A stretch of DNA of 64,000 bases from Adiantum capillus-veneris (Eukaryota; Streptophyta; Polypodiopsida; Polypodiales; Pteridaceae): positions 147,661,140 to 147,725,139 of the forward strand of contig CM043955.1 in NCBI GenBank assembly GCA_014529385.2. Direction: 5' to 3'. The number at the start of each line of letters is the position of its first letter. The stretch's first letter is position 1. The position numbers and the translations under genes were made by a program. Shown piece by piece: positions 34,603 through 45,948 of this stretch. The notes beneath the pieces were generated by a model. It was given only the letters and a program-made list of their open reading frames with translations, was not told the DNA's origin and did no database searches.

Positions 34603-35322
34603 ATTTCATTGATGATTAATCCTAGCATGCATGGGTGTATCCGCTTAAAGCTAAGTCCAAAATATTCATGTGTTTCAAGTAATTTTTGGTTATTGTTGAA
34701 AATGTCTCTAATTGTATGATGGGCACCCTCTATTCAAATCAAGGTGGGGAATATATGTCTCATGAATTAATGCATTTTTGGTAGTCGTGGGATAAAACAC
34801 CAATGTACAATCTCATACACTATTGCTAAAATATAAAACAGGGCACTTACAGAGATGGCACGAGGTATGGTCAAGAGTCAAGCTTTACCACATTTGTTTT
34901 GGCTTGAGGCTATCATGTGTGCTATTTATGTACTTAACATGTGTCCTACAAAAGCCTTGCAATCTATGACTCCTTATGAAACATGGAATGATAAGAGGCC
35001 ATCTATTGATCACAGGTGCATTTTTGGTTGTTCAGCTTATGCTTTAGCACCACAAATGCATCACACACAAAATTTGGATGGTAAGGCTATCAAATGCATT
35101 TTTATTGGTTACAACCTTGAAAGCAAAGGTTATAGGTTATACCATCTGCAAACAAAATGTATCTTGGGTTCACGAGATTTTGTATTTGTAGAAGATTCTC
35201 TTCAACCTTTGTTATCATGTACCAAAGATAGTAATGTAAGCTCAAAGGACATTTATGAAAAGTTGTTGTCTCTTTTTAATGGTGGAAACTTGAATGTAAG
35301 TTCCAATGAGACGAATGTATAG
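34603..35322 (+). pseudogene. E7 integrase
   Basis: Retroviral-type integrase that would insert element cDNA. 34603-34854 keeps HAWVYPLKAKSKIF and LYSNQGGEYMSHE, where the catalytic Asp of SDNGGEY is replaced by Asn. The C-terminal part (34855-35322) is open: ARGMVKSQALPHLFWLEA, TPYETWNDKRPSIDHRCIFG, IKCIFIGYNLESKGYRLY, all typical of copia integrase. The mutated catalytic site and upstream stops make it inactive. Confidence 0.83.
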
Positions 35323-35589
35323 ACTATGGAGCTTCAAAAAATGCTACAGATCATCCTATTACTCATGCAAACATACATTATATACTTGATGCTGATCAAA
35401 TCTAAGAGGCTAGGGATATGCCAAAATGGTTGGTGTATACTTTGTGTGATAGTATATTGAATGCACCCATGTCAAGTCGTACTCGTTCATGATCTCACCA
35501 TGCATCATATTGTTATACTTTGGATGTCTCTAGTTTCTATGTGATGAAGAGGAACATCTTTCTTTTGCTAAAGCACAATATTCAAAAAA

Positions 35590-36334
35590 TTGGATGGCTA
35601 CAATGCAATGAAAATATGATGCACTTATAGAGAATGAAATATGGACTTTATGTGATTTTCCTCTTAGAAAAGATGCCATTGGTACAAAGTGGGTTTACAA
35701 GCTGAAACATAAGCTGTATGGTGGGATTTGATCGCTGCAAGCTAGAATTATTGCAAAAGGTTATACACGATAGAAAGGCATTGACTATGAAGAGACTTTT
35801 TCTCCCACTTGTCGTATGAGTATTGTTCATTTTCTATGTGTATTGGCAAATCATTTTGGATAAAATGGATCTCAATTAGACATTGTTACTACTTTCGTGA
35901 TGTATTTGAGGAAGTACATGTAATGTAGCCTCGTGATCTTGTCAAGAAAGGATAAGAAACAAAAGTGTGAAAATAATTTGTATGGGTTGATGCAGTCTCC
36001 TTGTTCTTGTTACAAGAAAAATGACACTCATTTGGTTAAACAAGGCTTTTGTAAAAGTTTGACCAAAAGCACGTTGTATGTCAAACATGAGGATGATGTA
36101 TATCTCATAGTTGTTTTATATGTAGATGAATTGATAATTACTAGTTTGAATGTGATGCACATTGTTGAATTCAAGGCTGAATTGAATGCTACTTTCAAGA
36201 TAAAAACTTGTGGTTTTTGCATCATCACTTGGGCGTATAGTCTAAGAAATGTGATGGGTTTTCCCAGTCAAAACACAAAGAGGTCAAGTATCATGTGGTA
36301 CGGGATATTTTGGCTAGCAAACACATTGAGTTAG
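35590..36334 (+). pseudogene. E7 reverse transcriptase
   Basis: Ty1/copia RT (RVT_2 type). It starts NEIWTLCDFPLRKDAIGTKW and VYKLKHK, continues GIDYEETFSPTCRMSIV and SQLDIVTTFV, and reaches IVVLYVDELIITS, where the catalytic YVDD is YVDE. Stops occur at about 35730, 35770, 35860 and 35925. A deletion after TFKIKTCG joins it to the RNase H end. Confidence 0.83.
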
Positions 36335-36433
36335 TCAAAGTTCACATGGATGAAAACCCAGCGGATGCTCTAACAAAGATCTTAGCCTCAGAACGGTTGG
36401 CACATTGCATAGAGATGATGGGTGTAGAGTGAA
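36318..36433 (+). pseudogene. E7 RNase H C-terminus
   Basis: The frame reads KHIELVKVHMDENPADALTK, then ILASERLAHCIEMMGVE and a stop, the conserved C-terminal block of copia RNase H. The catalytic part is deleted upstream. Confidence 0.78.
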
Positions 36434-36513
36434 GCTACAATCATGCTTCATGTTTGTACGTTTGTACATAGTAGCCCCTACATTCTTTAGCCACTTGGGC
36501 CATCTTGGCCTTC

Positions 36514-36524
36514 AAGTGGGAGAT
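36514..36524 (+). promoter_or_regulatory. Polypurine tract of E7
   Basis: AAGTGGGAGAT lies immediately before the LTR start TGTTGGG. The same tract is used by E8 in the opposite direction (36758-36769). Confidence 0.82.
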
Positions 36525-36716
36525 TGTTGGGTTTCAGGCCCCATGGCCGATTATGGCCGCGGGCATCCGCTCTCTTGCATTCTTTTGGTTATAAGTGTTA
36601 ATAAGGAGAGTGAGAAGGTCTTCTCCCACTAAGCTCCATTAAACACCTGTGTATGTTCTCCATCCCCTTCCCCTTCTCTCCATTCCTTCTCTTGCACTCT
36701 ATCTTAGGATCCATCG
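36525..36716 (+). repeat. E7 3' LTR, possibly truncated
   Basis: It begins TGTTGGGTTTCAGG after the purine tract. Its distal end is set by the start of E8-related sequence at 36717; no CA terminus is evident, so the LTR may be cut there. Confidence 0.6.
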
Positions 36717-36757
36717 ACTAAAAGTTACAAGGGGTAAATCAAGCTCCATAGTTAACA
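36717..36757 (-). repeat. 41-bp remnant of E8 3' LTR
   Basis: The minus strand reads TGTTAACTATGGAGCTTGAT onward, matching the first 41 bases of the 5' LTR at 41394-41434 with a few changes. Beyond this it abuts E7 LTR sequence. Confidence 0.82.
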
Positions 36758-37428
36758 ATCTCCCACTTGGAGACTGACCTCCACATCAAACCTATGATTG
36801 CTTTCCATCCTACCTTCTTATCCTTGAATGCCGATTGAAGATGAGCACTTAACTTCTCCTTGTTGACAACCTTTGTAAACATGTCTGCGGGATTTTCACT
36901 TGTGTACACCTTTCCTAGCTTTAGTTGTCCCTCTTCCAAAAGAGTGCATATGAAGTGATATCTCACCGCAATGTGCTTTGTCCTTGAATGAAAGGCCGAA
37001 TTCTTTGCAAGATGGATGGCACTTTGGCTATCACTATATAAGACACAATTGTCTTGCTTGTATCCAAGCTCCTCTAAGAATCTGTGAACCCATAGAATCT
37101 CTTTGTTGGCCTCTGTCATTGCTACATAATATGCTTTCATTGTAGAAAGTGAGACCACTTTCTGTAGCTTTGAAGGCCAGCTTATTATAGTGCCTCCAAC
37201 TATGAAAACATAGCCAGTAATGCTCCTTCGAGTATCTTTGTCACCTGCCATATATGCATCAGCATACCCTTGCAAGAAAATATTGGTGCCTCCAAAATAC
37301 AAAGCATTTGTTGTTGTCTCTTTTAGATACCTATGTATCCACTTCACAGCATCTTGCCAGTGCTCTTTACTTCAATTGTCCATGAATCTGCTAACAACTC
37401 CCACTGCATGTGCAATGTCTTGCCTTGT
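36739..37428 (-). pseudogene. E8 RNase H
   Basis: An open 202-codon frame (36739-37347) covering copia RNase H: MKWIHRYLKETTTNALYFGG, GYADAYMAGDKDTRRSITGY, SWPSKLQKVVSLSTMKAYYV, LYSDSQSAIHLAKNSAFHSR, TKHIAVRYHFICTLLEEG, ENPADMFTK. The catalytic acids are mostly recognisable; the Glu of the usual STTEAEY is Lys here (STMKAYY). It reads into the purine tract and ends at the LTR edge. A frame break at about 37350-37428 separates it from RT. Confidence 0.86.
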
Positions 37429-38285
37429 CTAAACCATAGCATACATTAGAGAACCTACCATTGCAGTATATGGAACTTTAGACATATAGGCTACCTCCTC
37501 TTGTGTCTTTGGACACGTATCCTTGGTTAGTTTAAAGTGACTAGCCAAAGGTGTAGAAACCAATTTTGCATCTTGCATTGCAAACCTTTCTAGCTTTACT
37601 GTCTTTTTTGTCATGTCCCTTGATATCTTCATACCAAGTATCCATTTTGCAACATCTAAATCTTTCATTGAAAAAGATTTAGAAAACTTCTCTTTTAGGT
37701 CTTTGATATCCTTCATGTTATGACTTGCAATCAGCATGTCATCAACATACAACATTAGGATGATGACCTTCCCATCTCCCAAATTCTTTGTGTAGACGCA
37801 ATGATCTGAGTTGCAACTTCTGAATCCATGATCCAGTATCCATTGATTGAACTTCAAGTACCATTGTCTTGATGCTTGATTTAGACCATAAAAGCTCTTC
37901 TTGAATGTGTAAATCATTTTCTCCTTACCTTTTACTTCATACCCCTTTGGTTGAGGCATGTAAATTTCCTCCTCTAAGTCACCATGAGGGAATGCCATAT
38001 TTTACCTCCATTTGCTCAAGATTTAAGTCATGAGTAGCCATAATGCTTAAGACAAGCCTAATTGAGTTCATATTTACAACAGCAGAAAATATCTCATTAA
38101 AGTCAATACCTATCTTTTGAGAAAACCCTTTTACCACAAGCCTGGACTTGTACCTTTTCTTCCCACCTTCTTCTTCCTTCAGCTTATACACCATTCATTC
38201 TGCAATGCCCGCTTACCTTTAGGCAACTCAACCAACTTCCATGTTTGGTTGTGATGTAATGCGTCCATCTCCACTTGCATGCTCT
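37429..38285 (-). pseudogene. E8 reverse transcriptase
   Basis: Copia RT in two open pieces. 37979-38194 has KRYKSRLVVKGFSQKIGIDF, NEIFSAVVNMNSIRLVLSIM and ATHDLNLEQMEV. After one frameshift near 37990, 37429-37998 continues PHGDLEEEIYMPQPKGYEV, KKSFYGLNQASRQWY, and the intact catalytic box LMLYVDDMLIAS, ending YTAMVGSLMYAMV. The active site is intact; the frameshift and a stop upstream at about 38196 disable it. Confidence 0.88.
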
Positions 38286-38541
38286 TCATCCATTCTTCTT
38301 TGGATTTGTGTTGCGTAGCTTCTTCATATGATTATGGCTCTCCAAAATCTGAGACCAACATATGGTTGAAGGAAGGAACAAACCTTTTTGGAGGTCTACT
38401 TGGTCTTGTAGATCTTCAGGGCATAGGTTGAGACTCCTCATTTGGTTGACGTTGTTGCACATTGTCACAGTTTACACTCCTTGAGTCTTCACCGTCTTCA
38501 AGCTCCATGTACTCATCACTTGTATCTTTTGTTTGTTTTCT

Positions 38542-39570
38542 TTACAAATAATCTTTGTAGATATTTTGTTCATTGAAAATTACATCCCTACCTTTAAAGA
38601 TTTTACCATCTTCAAGATTCCATAGGCAATACCCAAACTCAGCTTCTCCATAGCCAATGAAGAAACACTTTTTGGACTTTGCATCTAGCTTTGACCTTAA
38701 GTTTCTATCTATGTGCATGAAAGCCTCGCACCCAAACACATTAAGAAATGCATAATTCATTGGTTTACATGTCTATGCCTCTTTGGAACTCCCCCATCCA
38801 ATGTCGTTGAGGGTGATGGTTGATTAAGTACACAGACGTACTTACTGCTTTTGCCCAAATCTCAAGTGATAGGCCTGCATGTAGCCGCATGCTTCGTGCT
38901 TGATCCATGATTATCCTATTCATTCTTTCCAAAATTCCATTTTGTTGAGGTGTCCTTGGGGTTTTCCTTTGCCTCCGAATGCCATTGCTAGCACAAAAGC
39001 TTTCAAAAGCTTGGCTGCAATATTCACCTATATTGTCGGATCTGAGGCATTTAACCTTGGTACCTACTTCATTCTCCACAAAGGCTTTCCACCTTGAAAT
39101 ATGAAAACACATCAAATTTATTCTTCATTGCATAAACCCATGTTTTCCTAGTTGCATCGTCTATGAATGTTACAAAGTACAATGAGCCACCAAGGGATGG
39201 TGTACTTGCAAGATCCCAAACATCAGAATGAACCATTTCAAGTTTTTTATTTTTATTTTCATTTCCCATTTTTGAAATTTACCCTCTTTTGTTTGCCATA
39301 AACACAATCTTCACAGAACTCTAAGTCCACTTCTTTCAAACCTGGTAGAAGATTCTTCGATTGAAGGATTTTTATTCCTTTGGCACTCATATGCCCAAGC
39401 CGGTAGTGCCACATCGCACTATCGACTTCTATAGCTATTGCACAAGTTGAAGATTGATGATGAGATAGTACACAAGTAAAGTGTACCAACTTTTTTTCCT
39501 TTGGCAACCACCAAAGATCCCTTTGAGATCTTCCACTGTTTGTTTTCAAATGCAATGTTGTGACCTTCAT
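38542..39570 (-). pseudogene. E8 integrase
   Basis: Copia integrase over three overlapping frames. 39259-39570 holds the HHCC zinc region (WHYRLGHMSAKGIKIL, FCEDCVYGKQKRVNF). 39069-39269 carries the first catalytic Asp (MVHSDVWDLA) and FIDDATRKTWVYAM. 38765-39115 carries the second Asp and the Glu (CLRSDNIGEY, QQNGILERMNRIIMDQARSM). 38542-38760 has NVFGCEAFMHI and KKCFFIGYGEAEFGYCLW. The full D-D-E set is visible, but at least two frameshifts break it. Confidence 0.86.
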
Positions 39571-39664
39571 CGTCCAATTGTCTTGTAGAGATCAAATTTT
39601 TGCGAAGAGAAGGAACATGCCTAACATCTTTAAGCTTCCATTCATTTTCATTAACAGTTTTGAC

Positions 39665-39874
39665 TCAAATTGTATCTTTGCTGACACTTTCACAAGCTTC
39701 ATCATCTCCCAAGTATACATACCCAAAATTACCTTTGGTGTAATCTTGGAAATACTGTTGGTGCAGTGTTGCATGGAATGAAGCCCCAGAATCTACTATC
39801 CAGAAATTAGACACATTGTCTAATGAGAGAATTAGAGCATCTTGCTCTACTTTAGCTAGCACATTGGCCTCCAA
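39665..39874 (-). pseudogene. E8 protease
   Basis: The minus frame reads NVSNFWIVDSGASFHATLHQ, a copia aspartic protease active site with DSG intact, then QQYFQDYTKGNFG and YLGDDEA. A frame break at about 39665 separates it from the region leading to the integrase. Confidence 0.82.
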
Positions 39875-39889
39875 TGTTTACTGTTTGTC

Positions 39890-40700
39890 TTAAGACTCCG
39901 ACTCCTTCTTCTTCCTAGACCAACAATCCTTCTTGACGTGGCCCTTCTTGCCGCAGTTCCAACATTCAAGAACTAACTTTGTGCGTAACTTGCTCCACCT
40001 TGAGCGATCACACCCCTTTTGGTTTTTGAACCTCTCCTTAAACGTTCCTCTTGTTTCACTGGCATTGCATCACTTGATGAGTCACATGTGCTTCTCCTTT
40101 GAATATTCTCGCTTAGGAGAACACCCACAACATCATCAAACTTCAAAGTATTTGTGCCAGAGATAGAGTTACTTACAGCCATCACAAGGTTGTCCCACCT
40201 ATCCGGTAGAGACGATAGTATAAGGAGAGCTCGCACTTCGTCATCAAAATTGACTTTCATCGATCGAAGTTAACTTATGTTGGTGTTAAATTCATTTAGG
40301 TGTTCTACAACCGAACCATTCTCTGTCATCTTTAAACTGAACAAACGCTTCATGAGAAATACCTTATTGGATGCGATGGTTTCTCATAGAGGCCGTCAAG
40401 TGACTTCCTCAAGTCCTCAATGTTCTTCATCTCCAAAATGTTGAAGGCTACCATTGACGCCAAGCTTAGCCGGATTGTTCCTAATGCCTTTCAGTCAAGG
40501 ATAATCCATGCTTAATCTGCCATTGTTGTGGGCTTCTTTGCAAGATCGCCTAGTGGCAAATAAAGGTCCTTCTAGTAGAGATAGTCTACATCTTCCAATG
40601 TTGGTAGTTTTTAACATTGAACTTCTCAATCTTAAGCTTTCCTTTCTCCACCATTACTCCCACTTAATTCAAGGAATCATTTCCTTAAGATACTTTAGCT
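39890..40700 (-). pseudogene. E8 gag
   Basis: Copia Gag. Through stops the minus strand at 40540-40270 reads AWIILD, KALGTIRLSLASMVAFNILE, KNIEDLRKSLDGLYEK, then after shifts HLNEFNT. The open frame 39973-40260 continues MKVNFDDEVRALLILSSLPD, RWDNLVMAVSNSISG, LKFDDVVGVLLSE, the UBN2 type. At about 39920-39965 a knuckle CWNCGKKGHVKKDC follows. Several shifts are present. Confidence 0.84.
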
Positions 40701-40741
40701 ACGAGCAAACCTTGCTCGGATACAAGTTTTTAGGAATGAGA

Positions 40742-40812
40742 CGTAGATAAATAGATAGAAGAGTAGCTTACTTAATGGAGAGAGACAAATTTTCACACAC
40801 GAGAGATTATAG

Positions 40813-40854
<42 letters not shown>

Positions 40855-41434
40855 ATGATATACATGGTTCACCCAATGTGGGCTACATCCACACAAAAAT
40901 AGTCACTCAATGGCTTTAGTACTTCAAACAAGAAGTAGGTTACAAAGGCATTATACACTTTATAGAGCTCCCGCCTTGCTTCACTTTCACCACCTTACAC
41001 CCACCTTGTTGCATCAACTTCACAATGCAATATGTGTGTAGAAAAGGCCTCCTTTTATAGGCCAAAAGAGCTTCCCTCTCTTATGAGAGGCAACCGTGTG
41101 TAGCCGCTCTTATGTAGACAAGTGCAAGTTGGACTCTCCAATGCGCCCATGTGTGGCCGCCCTTGAGAAGACAAGTCCGCCGTCTTGAATTTGGCCACTA
41201 GCCACCGGCCATTGACTTCCATCCACTGGCCACCGGCCATTTTCAGACCACTTTCTGATTGACGTACGGCCATAATATTCTGATAAAAAGAGATATTCCG
41301 ACGAGTTAATTTTTGGTTTTTTGACGAGTGATTTTTTCTCACACACGATGGCTTCTCCTCATAATGGGGGCCTTACAACTGTGTGTTTTTAAAACTAAAA
41401 GTTACAAGGGGGAAATCAAACTCCATATTTAACA
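40742..41434 (-). repeat. 5' LTR of E8 (inner end approximate)
   Basis: On the minus strand it begins TGTTAAATATGGAG at 41434. A TATA box lies at 41052-41059 and a (GA)n array at about 40817-40856, downstream of the TATA box. The inner end is approximate: the primer-binding site may be the CTTGTATCCGAGC region near 40725, which does not match the initiator-Met site used by the other copia elements here. Confidence 0.66.
41052..41059 (-). promoter_or_regulatory. TATA box of E8 LTR
   Basis: The minus strand reads TATAAAAG within GGCCTATAAAAGGAGGCC, about 375 bases into the LTR. Confidence 0.68.
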
Positions 41435-42936
41435 ATCACCTCAAGGCACATGTAGTGTGTGAGGTTCATTATACATTCTTTATTGAGTCAATATAATATA
41501 TTCACACCCTTTATGAGTATCGGTGGAAAAAAAATCCTTAGTTAATACCAACTTTACAAAGGAAAAAAGAAAAAAACAAGGTGAGAAGTCATGATGGCCG
41601 GTTGAAGGTAAGGGGAGAGGGGGAAGATTAATCGAAAGTAGGTCTTAATCAGTTGTGCAATTGTATTGTTCTAATATAAAATGGTATTGTCCATATACAC
41701 ATATAATGTAATGGAATTAGCCTATTCAACTTGAGAATAGCGGAAATTAATGAGAATACTTTTGAGAAATAACTTTGTGAGCATAGCGGGTAGACATAAT
41801 CGAAGATAGCAACATAGTCATAGCAATTAGTTAACTTGGCATGAACAATACTTTTGCAAGAGAGAATTTAGAGAACATGACAACAGTTGAGGACCGGATT
41901 TATGTGGAGCTGGTCCCCCCTCCAATAGGCATTTGTATTATGATTTCTCCCATTAAGAGAGACTTGGTACAATACAATCTTTGTGTTCCTTGAGACCTCC
42001 TTGGTAATATGAAGATGAAAGGTTCACACACCAAGCTTTTGCATAATTTCTACAATCAATCTTAGCTTGAAAACAATCAAGAACTTGTGAACATCATTAA
42101 TCTTTGTGTTCCCTAAATCATTTGAGTGCATGAAGATGTATACTTTTATGCATCAACTTGTGCTTAAAGCAATAATTAATCTACCTTGCAATACAATTAA
42201 TCTACTTGCATTAAGTGATTAATCTACTTGCAATAAACCATTAGCCTTCTTGCAATAAGCATAACATGCACTTGTAGAAAGCATTAACTATCCCAAGCCT
42301 CAGTCCCAAGACCTCAAACACCTTCGAAGTTGGAGAGAGCTAGCAGGGAATGAGGGTAGGGAAGAGGAAGAAGAAACATTTCATAGGAGAAAGAAGTAGT
42401 TCCTCACTTATCATACTCTTGTTGCTAGCATACATAATAGCATAGTAATGAAGAAGAAGGAGATGACAAGCTCAAGCATTGAAGCATGGCTCTTGGTTGG
42501 ATTTGCACTCCATAGCCGAGAGTGTTGGTGTAGGCTCTCAACCTCTACTTGCTTGGAGAGGGAGCTCTTGCACTTTGCATAGCACACCATGAGAGTGCTT
42601 GTGAGTGTGTGTGGGTGAGTATACCCCTCAAGCAAGCCCCTAGCTAGCTTGGGTCGACCCCCCCTTGTAGCTCATGCTTGAAGCTCATTGGACCCCTCGA
42701 GGCCTAGCCAATCACAAGCAGGAGCCATTACAAGCAACATGGGTAGCCTTGGGACAAGTGTCCCCCTTTCCCCTTTGAGAGAGAGGACTTGATAAATGCT
42801 AAAACAATTAGATAATTCATGTAATTTATCATTGGACCCCTTTGAAGCCTAGCCAATAGGCTTCAAGCAACACATGAAGGTAACATGGGTAGAGGCCTGA
42901 CATGTGTCCTTGCTGCCTCTTCAAGTTGGGCTTCCC

Positions 42937-42938
<2 letters not shown>
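41435..42938. other. No gene seen
   Basis: Intergenic-like sequence. Around 42170-42250 several irregular copies of AATCTACTTGCAATA-type units occur. No supported coding region. Confidence 0.5.

Positions 42939-43018
<80 letters not shown>
42939..43018. repeat. (GT)n microsatellite
   Basis: About 39 uninterrupted GT repeats. Confidence 0.98.
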
Positions 43019-43019
<1 letters not shown>

Positions 43020-43202
43020 TGGGTGTTCTCTCTCTAGCCCCTAGGAAAAGGGCTCGCCCCCCCTCTTGTAGGAATGCTTTTGACTTTAGGTGATCAAGCA
43101 CCTTACTCACCAAGCATGACAAAGCACTTGAACTAGGGGGTGTTCCCACAAGCATCTCAGGCAAGCTTCTCAAGGCACCTCAAGTACCTTAATCATGCAG
43201 CA

Positions 43203-43325
43203 AGTCAAGCACCTCAAGCATGGAGCCAGTCAAGCACCTCAAGCATCTTAATCAAGCACCTCAAGCATGACAAACACCTCAAGCACGACAAGCACCTCAA
43301 GCAGGACAAGCATCTCGAGCTTGGG
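43203..43325. repeat. CAAGCACCTCAAGCA minisatellite
   Basis: Seven or so variable units of about 15-25 bases sharing CAAGCACCTCAAGCA, some joined by GA or ATCTTAAT. Frames through it are repeat artefacts. Confidence 0.88.
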
Positions 43326-43429
43326 CCGGGTTCCCACCTCAAGCTCAGTCCTAGCTTGCCTAAGGTCAAAGGACTTTTACACACATTATTGGAGGTCTTC
43401 AATGAAGCTAACCCTAAGGTCTTATGCTC

Positions 43430-44560
43430 CATTGGTTAGCCTTACTCTTTGATAGACCATCTCTCATTTGGGGCCCTTAACCATTGGCCCCGTGTTGAGA
43501 TAGATCTATAAGCACATGTCTATATCTTAACCCTTGTTCCCGTGTATTCTCCCACATTAAGTGATCAGTTTAATATGAGAAAATCATTTGGGTTGGATAG
43601 ATATTAATTTTTATGACATATAAGTACAAACTAGCGGTTCCAAACCGACCTGCCGATCGATCTGGTCTCCACCATTACCTTCGACGACGGATTATGGACA
43701 TGAAAAATGCACTTTCCCTTCATCCCCAGTCTCCCACACACAAATGCGCACACATCTACATAGAGGTGAAATGGTCAATAAATAGTAAGGTCTATTACGA
43801 TGGGTGCACTTTTTTTTTTTTGAAAAGTCCTCAATTAAGCTGGAATTGCATTAATTACGATGGGCCCATTTAAACAACAAGGTGAAAAGATCACATTGGC
43901 ATTTTTAGATAAAAAATAAAATAAAAACAAAAAAAAGAGATCCCATTACAAAGTAAAAAGTAGAGCTAATAACGATAGATAATAATAAATTAACTTCCTA
44001 ACAAAAGGTAGGTTTAATAAGAATAAGAAATATATTTTTTTCATAAAATGTCCTTTTTGGAGGTCTTAAATAAAAAGATTCTTTTACAAAGCAAGATATT
44101 GCAATATTTCACATCATGCATCAAAATTTTATGAATGCACTTCCAATGCTTTTTTCTTTAAGGATTTTTAAAGCAATCCAAATAAACAAAGATAAAACAA
44201 AAGAAGAAGTCAAAGGAGATTTAAATAAAGGTATCAAATTACAATGATGGAAAGATCCTTTTAAAATTTAAAAGGAAGATATAATGTTTACAATACTTTT
44301 ATTTTCAAGCCAAGGGGACATGTGTCCACCATCAGCAACCTCTACATCAATGGCTCAAAAATTGCACCATTTCTTCACCAACCCCCTATGGCCTTCTTCA
44401 AACCAAAAAGGGTCTCCATTGTTAACTTGCCATGTGGCATTGGTCACCTAGCTTTATTCAAGCTCCCAAAATGTCCATGGCCTTAAAAAGAAAAGAGTTG
44501 GATAGGCCTTTAAAATTTTGATTATTTTGTACATGATCGGACCTCCCTTTTCATGTGAAC
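43430..44560. other. No gene seen; AT-rich
   Basis: AT-rich sequence with A-rich and T-rich runs between the minisatellite and the LINE fragment; nothing supported. Confidence 0.5.
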
Positions 44561-45650
44561 AATTGATATTTCCTTTTGTTTTCTTGTTCCTTAGTAAAGG
44601 GTTGGATTTCGTATAGCCCCCTTGGGGGTGGATGTCACTCACAAATAGAGATTTCATTGGGTTCTTGAAAAAGTCACAACAAAAATGAGAAGGTGGGAGT
44701 ATGCTCTTCTCCCATTCTCGAAAGGGATTAAATGATAAATGCATTTAGTCTCCCTTATATTGCCTTCACCATCCCACTTCTCAAGGTGGCTAAGTGTCAC
44801 CGGAAAGAGTTCTTAAAACCAATAAAAAGATTTTTATGGAAAAACAACACAAAAACCTCAAGGCCATGGCAGTGGGCCAAATGGGAGTTAGTCACTCGAC
44901 CATTGGACCAAGGAGGTCTCGAAATTCTTAACCCAACTACCCACAATGTGACCATGTGCGCCAAATTTATGGTCTCATTGGCTAAAGAAGACCAAGCTTG
45001 GTCTATCATGACCAAAGATATGTTATATGCAACTAAACTTGGTTCAAAAAGTGGTAAGTGAAAAGGGGTAGAGCTTCATGAAAAACTTTCAGCCCCGGAT
45101 TGGTCTAGCCTAAGGTTGGGTGGCACTCAAGGGAACTAGTGGCAGCTGGGGTATTGGAGTGGGGGGAAGAAACCAAGTACTTTAAGAACTCTATTTTGCA
45201 TTGGCCCCTTTGGTTGTCTAAAGTTTTAGGACCACCACAAAGACCCTTTTGGATTGAAACTACCAGGAAATTAAATAATAAGGGTTTGAACCGGCTTGTT
45301 CACTTCTGGGATGGTAACAGTAAGAGCTGGAAACCCATCAACTTTCTAGAAACCTAGTACCAACTAAATGGCTATGAGATATTGTTATTCAACAGCGTGA
45401 TAAAAGAGAGATTGAGTGGAATGCCTCGAGGAGATGGCCCGTAAGTAGTCTTTTCTGGAAACCCCGTTTTAAAAGCATATATCGTGCATTGATGCACGAG
45501 AATAATTGTTCTAGTCCCCCTCAACAAATTATGGAAGAGACAATGGCCAAAAGAATGGTGGGAGGAAGTCATGAAGAGCGTCTGAAAGCCAAAGTGGCCG
45601 CATTTTATGAAGATATTTCTATGGAAGGTGATGTGGGGTGCTCAATCGAC
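44560..45650 (+). pseudogene. L1: LINE RT C-terminal region, plus strand
   Basis: The 3' half of an L1-like non-LTR retrotransposon ORF2. Upstream of 44730 it keeps VDVTHK, a stop, then RFHWVLEK and RRWEYALLPFS. The open frame at 44732-45061 has SLPYIAFTIPLLKVAKCHRK, FLKPIKRFLWKNN, QWAKWELVTRPLDQGGLEIL. The next (45139-45357) has LEWGEETKYFKNSILHWPLW, LVHFWDGNSKSWKPIN. At about 45530-45645 it reads WWEEVMKS, PHFMKIFLWKVMWGAQST, the zf-RVT-like end. E9 begins right after. The same family recurs as L2, L3 and L4, which supports the assignment. Confidence 0.82.
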
Positions 45651-45725
45651 GTGATAGGTAAAGACGGTGTGCCTCACCGTGCTTTACCCGTGTCTGTCGG
45701 CCAGTGTCCAGCCACCTATATTTAT

Positions 45726-45759
45726 CTCCTTATTCTTTATACATAGAAAGAATAAGGAG
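45726..45759 (+). promoter_or_regulatory. Conserved LTR hairpin
   Basis: CTCCTTATTCTTT, an 8-base loop, then AAAGAATAAGGAG: a perfect 13-bp stem. Related hairpins occur at the matching place in three other LTR copies (48073-48102, 48239-48266, 51770-51796). It may be an RNA structure or a polyadenylation-related element; its function is not known. Confidence 0.75.
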
Positions 45760-45822
45760 CTCTCACTCATTCTCACACTCAGCTCATACAGTGAGATTTG
45801 GGAGATCCACCCACATCATGTG

Positions 45823-45824
<2 letters not shown>

Positions 45825-45890
<66 letters not shown>
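45825..45890. repeat. (CT)n microsatellite in E9 LTR
   Basis: About 33 CT repeats within the R-U5 part of the LTR. Confidence 0.98.
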
Positions 45891-45893
<3 letters not shown>

Positions 45894-45936
45894 CTTCTCA
45901 CTCTCTATACACGCATCGCATTCGTGCACTCACAAT

Positions 45937-45948
45937 TGGTATCAGAGC
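45937..45948 (+). promoter_or_regulatory. Primer-binding site of E9
   Basis: TGGTATCAGAGC, an exact initiator-Met site, two bases after the LTR end. Confidence 0.88.

Larger units (their letters stand above)
32535..36716 (+). mobile_element. E7: Ty1/copia element, decayed
   Basis: A plus-strand copia element in canonical order: primer-binding site (32535), gag (32909), protease (about 33980), integrase, RT, RNase H end (36433), purine tract and 3' LTR (36525). All coding parts carry stops. Part of the RT C-terminus and most of RNase H are missing near 36235-36270. Confidence 0.85.
36717..41434 (-). mobile_element. E8: Ty1/copia element, best-preserved pol
   Basis: A minus-strand copia element with a 5' LTR (about 40742-41434), gag, protease, integrase, RT and RNase H in order, and a purine tract followed by only 41 bp of 3' LTR (36717-36757). 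E8 and E7 meet tail to tail. The protein frames contain few stops compared with E7. Confidence 0.88.
45652..45934 (+). repeat. 5' LTR of E9
   Basis: It ends CACTCACA at 45934, two bases before the primer-binding site. The start is uncertain (45652 to 45691), judged by alignment with the E10 LTRs. It contains a perfect 13-bp hairpin (45726-45759) and a (CT)n array of about 66 bases (45825-45890). Confidence 0.7.

Noticed and set aside
43203..43325. CRISPR-like array
   Set aside because: Units vary in length and are contiguous, with no unique spacers; it is a plant minisatellite.
43203..43452. Frames rich in Lys-His-Asp-Leu repeats
   Set aside because: They are translations of the CAAGCACCTCAAGCA minisatellite.
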